A DNA stretch of 64,000 nt, from NCBI GenBank assembly GCA_015179025.1, contig WHUX01000004.1, positions 434,001-498,000 on the forward strand. The letters are read 5' to 3'. The notes beneath the pieces are model-generated. The model had not been told where the DNA came from, did not search any database, and saw only the letters and a program-made list of their open reading frames with translations. Positions 58,818 through 64,000 of this stretch are shown one piece after another (within the stretch, counting starts at the first letter, position 1; every line of letters starts with the position of its first letter). The stretch comes from Terfezia claveryi. Taxonomy: Eukaryota; Ascomycota; Pezizomycetes; Pezizales; Pezizaceae. The translations under genes and the position numbers were made by a program.

Positions 58818-61800
58818 GGCTATATCGATATATATGGTTCGGAGGGAAGATTACGGATAATTTGAAGCTGAAGAGATGGAGTGAGGAAGCTGGGGCGCCT
58901 GATGTCGCTCGCTGCCTGCAGGGAAAGTAGAGTATACCTTGAAACTGTGTGTACCAATGTATGTTTTTTCTCTCCTTCTCCTCTCTCTCTGTGTGTGTGT
59001 GTGCGTTTTGTCTCAATACGCGCCCTGTGAATAGGGTAGGTAGGTAGATGGGTTGAGATAAGTACGGTAGGTACCGTACTCTCCTTTCTAGAAGAAGGAA
59101 AACCCACTTGATAAAAGGAAAAAAGAAACAAAGAAAAAAAAAACACTCTTTCAAAGATCTAAGTTGTGATTTTTTAAACGGATTGTTTTTCTTATAGGTA
59201 ATGTTGTCGCTACTTGTAAATTACTGTAGTGTTTGTTTATAAACAGTTGCCCCGACAACGTGCCATAGTGCAATTCATTTTAAGCTTGTTTTCCCTTTTT
59301 CTCTTGGCGGAGTTGCTACGGTGGGGCGGGGAGGTTGATTAACAACTTTGGGAAGTCAGGTGACATTGTGGTCAACGTTATGTGGATGAGGTATGTACGA
59401 TTGGATTGCGAATGCGCAGCTCAATTGACAATGAGGTTGTTAGATAATTGTAATTTAGACCATTTGTGAAACCGTATGAAGAAAAAAAAAAAAAAAAAAA
59501 AAAAAAAGGTTAATATATTTTTTAAAATTTTTTTTTCTAAATACCTTTTTGAGTTTTGGGGCGAAATTTTTTGGGGGCAGAAATGATTTTCAATTCTGCA
59601 GGCCAACTTTGTGCAATGTTTTACTAAGACATTTTTGCTTAGTACTGTACATACAGCAAAACTGGAGTATACATGTATACAGTACATATGTATGTACACT
59701 GTACATGCGTTGTTAGGGTACCTAATGTTGTCATCGTACATATCATACGAACCAGCCAGCGTTTTACTCTAGGTAACACAAACACGTAACACATACAACT
59801 TGCTGCATCCGAACAACAAATCATCTTCCAAAAGCCAATTTTTCTATATCGTCATGTACCCTAGAGTAGGTAGATACTGAATCATTGCCATGTTATAGAT
59901 AGGCATGAAGGATTCAAATCCTGGGGTTTACATGAGTGAAGGGAAGCCAAAAGTGGGGACTGAGTTTCAGATTTTCTGCAAGGAAGTCTCTCCTATGGAT
60001 GTGTCGAAGAATTGTAGGATACCTAGCCAATTTGTGATAATCCTAGCATCGCATCGTAAGCGTCTAAACCCTATGTAATCAATACTGAATATGGAACACC
60101 AAGAATTCAACTCCCTCTTCCGCGGGTTACCCTCAACTCCCCCCACCCTCGACTTCCCTCCTACGAGCCTCAGGCAATATCCGCTCTTTGCTCAAACAAT
60201 GTGTTTAGTATCAAAGTTAGAGATGTGATGATATGTCACACAAAGTTGCTGAACCGTTCTGAAAGTATGAGTATCCGCTGTTGTAGGAGATGTTGCCGGG
60301 GCTGTCTGTGCAATTGGCACCGTCTTGGTATCATCAACAGAGCTCCCCAATCGTATGCGGTGTATTGAGGCCCCGTTAGCTTATAGGATGGGTATGTATT
60401 TTGTGAGGAGTACCTAAGGTGATCTACTCCCATTTCAAGGCAAATCACAATGAATGATGGATTCCCTATTACAAGGTTACCCCGTAAGACTAATATAGTC
60501 AGCGCAACAGAGCGCAATGCTCAACCTTCTGCGCACTTTGCTTTGCCACGATAGTATCTTAACCCGCGGAGGGGGCGGAGGATATGTGTGTTCGGCAGAG
60601 GGTGGTGGTTGAAGGCATCGGTGTTGTGTCTCAGACGCGGGAGTGATGGTTATGCCACGATGATTGTGGGTGCGCAAAACCTGCTGGTTTAACTACGTCT
60701 TTCTGTCGATGTGTCAGAGCTCTCGAGAAAAGGACCCCACTTGTTTTTCGGCGCAGACGAGGACGCTGAGAGTGATGAATGAATATTGTGGAGATGGAGA
60801 GCGCTGAGAATGAGGACAACGGAACGGTTTGGCTGTTGTCCCCGTTCTAGGATCCAATTAGGTAGGTGACCATGGAGAGAGAGCGTGTAAACTATATACC
60901 CTGGGCGGCCCCCTTTGGCTTACCCTGAGCCCTAACCAGACACGTAAGTCATAGGAGGTCTTGGGGCTAGGTAGGAGGGTATATATACACCACGCAAGTC
61001 CACTTGCGTGTGTTTGAACGGAGAAGCAACTTGCCATGTCTGAGAGTAGAAGAAGGGTAAAATTAAGCAGGATTTTATATAAAAAAAATATATAGAGTAT
61101 AATATAAATGTTTTCTTATAACCGAACTTTTCTTTTTTTTCTTTTTTCTCTCCTGCTGCCTTTGGCAGAAGTAAAATTCAAGCAGCCCCCTCAGCTTGCA
61201 TTCTCTCTACTTTTTCTATTCACCCTTTTTTTCCTTCTGCCCTGCTACGCGCAGCCCCCCACTTTACTTTAATATAAACATATATAAAGGAAGGAAGGGG
61301 CCCTTTCTTTCAGGTTTCTTCTCTCTCCCGGTTATTAATATAATTATATAATAATTATTTAATACTAAGTAAGAGAGAGGGCTGGGGGGGCGAGAAGAGG
61401 GGGCTGAGGAGGGGGGTAATGAAAAAGAAGAGAGGGTGGGAGCAGTCCCTCCCCCTTTTACTTTTTTATATAGCTAAAGTTGATTGCCCCAATCTACGTA
61501 TACCACACTGTAGTGGTTTTCTTGTGCCGCGGGGGAATCACTGGTTGGTTCAGGGTAACTGTGCAAGGGTATACAAAGTATGTAATCCGGTGGCTGGCAA
61601 TTAGCAATAGGCAGAAGATCAGTAGATTACAGGAAAACATAAATCATTTATGGTTACTGACGTATGTGATTTTAACTTAATTGGAAATACAAAATGCCCA
61701 CGTATCAAAACTATGGGTTCGGACCAAAGTAACAAATAGAGCTCCGTAAATCATAGATAAGAATGTTGGTATATAAGTATATTAGGTGTCGGGCAAACCT

Positions 61801-63690
61801 ATCACCAAATGGTCACTCTTTTAGTCTAGCGGTATGCCTCTCCAACAAAACACCGTACCATGGTATTGTTTCAAGAAACCAACCCCTTCTGGAAGAAATA
61901 TGTAGTTAAGACAAGGGGACTTGACCCATCGGCCGCCAGGACACCAGCATCATCCAACCTTTCCATTTCCCGAATAGTGTTCCTAACGTATCCAGAAGCT
62001 CTGGACAGATGGAGGATGCGGCACAAGGCAGGGTGAGTTCGAAGTAACACTGGGAAAGGGAGGTCGTTAGTCTGGTTGGCACGGAGGTCGTGGCTGCTTT
62101 GTGTGTCTTTATTAGTGAAAGTAACTATATCCAGAATATCAAAGCAATGTCACACTTCAGCCGCTTCAAACCACAACTGTACTCGAGCAACACTACCGTA
62201 AAGTGGCAGCCTCTAAAAGCATGAAATCTCCTCGATTTAGTGCCAACTTCTAAAAACTTATATTCAGTTATGGAGTCTGGTTACTCAGTATTTTAATTGG
62301 TGTGGTAAAGTCAGGCAGCGGCTGGCTTCGGACCTGGGCTTATAAATGTTCTATGTACCCCTGGACATACAGTACGTATCTTGGTCATATAAAATTAGCC
62401 TACAGTAATAGTATGTGTAGGAGAGATGTGGTATCTCCGGCCTAGTGATTGGTGTAGTGAGGCACCACATATCAAGCCAAATAGTAGTCTGGTTGCACGA
62501 CCACCGACTGTGGAGGGCCAAATAGTGGAATCGCCGCTGCAGTCTGCAATCCCCAGTTAGTATTGATCTAGCAGAATTCAAAGGTATGTATGATTGCACA
62601 TTAACCCTGAAGGAAGAATACCGGTTTGTAAAATACCTTGCAGACCATGTAAACTTCCATAATTTCGTTGATTACTTATTTTGTTCCTCAGCAAGAAAAA
62701 ACTGCTAGTGGCAGATCAGCGTATCTAGGATACCGGTAGTCTGTATAGTTTACAATTTTGCCTGGCAGATTCACTTTTGACGAAAACGCCCAAACCGGTA
62801 AGATTCGAGTCTAATAATCTCCGTCGCCGCAGAGAAGTTCAGGGTAAGTCTGCTGCTCATTTCCCTATTTCGTAAACCTCACCATCGGCTTGACGTCGTC
62901 CTGGATGGATAAATGGAGCATTACGCACATTGGATGGATGACACTGGTTCGGGCGGTGATGCTCCTGGTCAAAGGCGTATACGTACAGAACATCTTTTGA
63001 AAAGGACATACTGCCGCCTATCCCGAAGGTCCGCTTGCTTGGTGATCTGGACTATGTAGAAGGGATGGATAAAAGATAGTTCTGGTTGCAGCAACCCCCT
63101 CGCAGAGGGATAATGAATTTAACGCCCAATTTGAGCTTCTGGTAGCTTCGCTATACTGATCTGACGTATGTGTGCTAGGTTTGCCCAACACCTGGTATAC
63201 AACATCTGGTTGATATTACAAAGTTGGTTGTTTTCTGGGTCACTGAAACGAGAATAATAACCATCAAGGATAATCAAGAGTTGTTTATTCTTGTTAGAAA
63301 CCCCAAAATTACCCACCTATTACGGACTTACAAAAAAAGGTACCTGCGCATATAAAAATAAACCCAAAGCATCTCTTGCTATCATGATTCCCATTCATTC
63401 GTGTCCCATTAGCTAAAATCATAAATACTTAGAGTAAAGCCAGACTCAGCCTACTCTACTTACCCTACTTCCTCCCAATATAATAACAACTAAACAAGAA
63501 AAGAAAAACAAAAACTGATATATCCCCCCGATCCCTCGAGCCACCACGCAAATTTTACCATCTCCCGTACCCAGAGCACATACATACCAAAACATTAAAC
63601 GATCAAACTGTTCAACGACTCGCTTCCTCTTTCCTCCAAATTACCACTCTCACAATCATCCATTCTTCAACCTTCCCCATTTTCCACTAC
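58818..63690. other. gene-poor spacer between the Aurora and AKR1 genes
   Basis: About 4.9 kb without a supported gene. The start holds the Aurora promoter. Marks seen: an A26 run (59482-59507), an A/T-rich low-complexity block at 61060-61470, TTACCCTGA at 60920-60928 with its inverse at 61550-61558 and 62839-62847, and TAGTCTGGTTGGCAC at 62068-62082 with a one-base-shorter form near 62485. No frame exceeds about 118 codons or shows a family motif. Confidence 0.5.
59482..59507 (+). repeat. A26 homopolymer
   Basis: Uninterrupted A run, followed by AT-rich sequence. It may be a retroposon tail, but no coding relic is visible next to it. Confidence 0.85.
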
Positions 63691-64000
63691 TCAAACCTCC
63701 TCCTCCACCGTCGGCACGCCCCTATACTCCCCCCTTCTTCCCATCTCCATATCCCCCAACCTCGGCACCTCAAACATACTAAAATAGTCCACCCTCTTCC
63801 CTCCCAATACTGCCATACCCTTCTCCCTTCCTCCATTCTCACTACTCCAGAAATCCGTACAATTCCTCCAACACCCTCTACTCCATGGGTTCCTATTCTC
63901 TCTTCTCCTTCCGCGCGCAGCCCCACCAACCTCAACCCCATCCTTCGCCGTATGCACAAACGTATCCACTCCCAACAACTTCGTCGTTCTCGTCCAACAC
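63691..64000 (-). CDS. AKR1: AKR1-type ankyrin palmitoyltransferase, C-terminus only
   Basis: C-terminal 100 or so residues of an Akr1 family DHHC palmitoyltransferase of the Golgi/endosomal membranes. The DHHC core and ankyrin repeats lie beyond the right edge. The visible sequence runs TRTTKLLGVDTFVHTAKDG, then a basic RGRRREN, then NPWSRGCWRNCTDFWSSENG, then MAVLGGKRVDYFSMFEVPRL. These match the Akr1 tail (LLGLDTFV..A, NPFSRG...NC.DFW, AMLGG..V.Y..MYE.P). The frame ends EEEV at the stop 63693-63691. I recall the family tail from filamentous fungi; without the DHHC motif, the call is good but not final. Confidence 0.8.
   Translation of the reverse strand, partial: CWTRTTKLLGVDTFVHTAKDGVEVGGAARGRRRENRNPWSRGCWRNCTDFWSSENGGREKGMAVLGGKRVDYFSMFEVPRLGDMEMGRRGEYRGVPTVEEEV

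Noticed and set aside
61810..61850. TTTAGTCTAGCGGTATGCCTC resembling a tRNA D-arm
   Set aside because: No T-arm or pairing acceptor stem follows within 80 bases.

Overview
This is a 64 kb piece of a filamentous ascomycete nuclear genome. Short spliceosomal introns (about 50-110 nt, GT-AG, branch sites like CTAAC or CTAAT) break almost every gene. The encoded set is Pezizomycotina-like: BUD4, SET9, AKR1, a fungal USP9X/USP34-type deubiquitinase, CTK3 and a Mug135-like protein. Gene spacing is uneven. Compact housekeeping blocks are separated by 3-6 kb AT-rich spacers with microsatellites, homopolymers, transposon relics and dispersed short motifs. That pattern would fit a repeat-rich lineage such as the Pezizales (truffle relatives), but the lineage is a guess from style and not shown by the sequence.

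Layout. 1-6.4 kb: TFIIE-alpha (minus, cut by the left edge) is divergent from NOC3 (plus), which converges on TIP41 (minus). 6.4-9.7 kb: spacer with a CATCCT microsatellite, a degenerate tandem repeat and copies of a TAGTCTGGTTGGCAC-type motif. 9.7-13.7 kb: CBP3 and an EMP46/47-type L-lectin, both plus. 14.3-20.6 kb: TTI1 (minus), CTK3 (plus), mitochondrial bL12 (minus). 21.3-21.7 kb: small coiled-coil gene (minus). 21.7-25.4 kb: spacer. 25.5-31.3 kb: RPB9 (plus), mitochondrial uL14 (minus), a broken reading frame, SET9 (plus). 31.3-34.9 kb: relic-rich zone with a Mug135-like gene, a duplicated 104-bp leader, a LINE reverse-transcriptase tail and microsatellites. 34.9-43.8 kb: one very large intron-rich deubiquitinase gene (minus). 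43.8-48.6 kb: spacer with a MITE-like element. 48.6-53.4 kb: BUD4 (minus). 53.4-57.2 kb: spacer. 57.3-58.8 kb: Aurora kinase (minus). 58.8-63.7 kb: spacer. 63.7-64 kb: C-terminus of AKR1 (minus, cut by the right edge).

The genes do not form one pathway. They cover transcription (TFIIE, RPB9, CTK3), ribosome biogenesis (NOC3, two mitoribosomal proteins), TOR/PIKK signalling (TIP41, TTI1), chromatin (SET9), division and polarity (Aurora, BUD4), secretion and lipidation (L-lectin, AKR1), respiration (CBP3) and ubiquitin turnover. Divergent pairs with a shared upstream region are TFIIE/NOC3 and TTI1/CTK3.

Most notable: two dispersed short motifs that look like ends of non-autonomous DNA transposons (GTCTGGTTGGCAC with TA flanks, and TTACCCTGA); apparent single-base losses at or near homopolymers that break NOC3 and SET9 and perhaps TIP41; an open frame interrupted by an in-frame TGA; and a Mug135-like gene sitting between a duplicated leader and a LINE remnant. 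I found no convincing wholly new system. The dispersed terminal motifs are the best lead.
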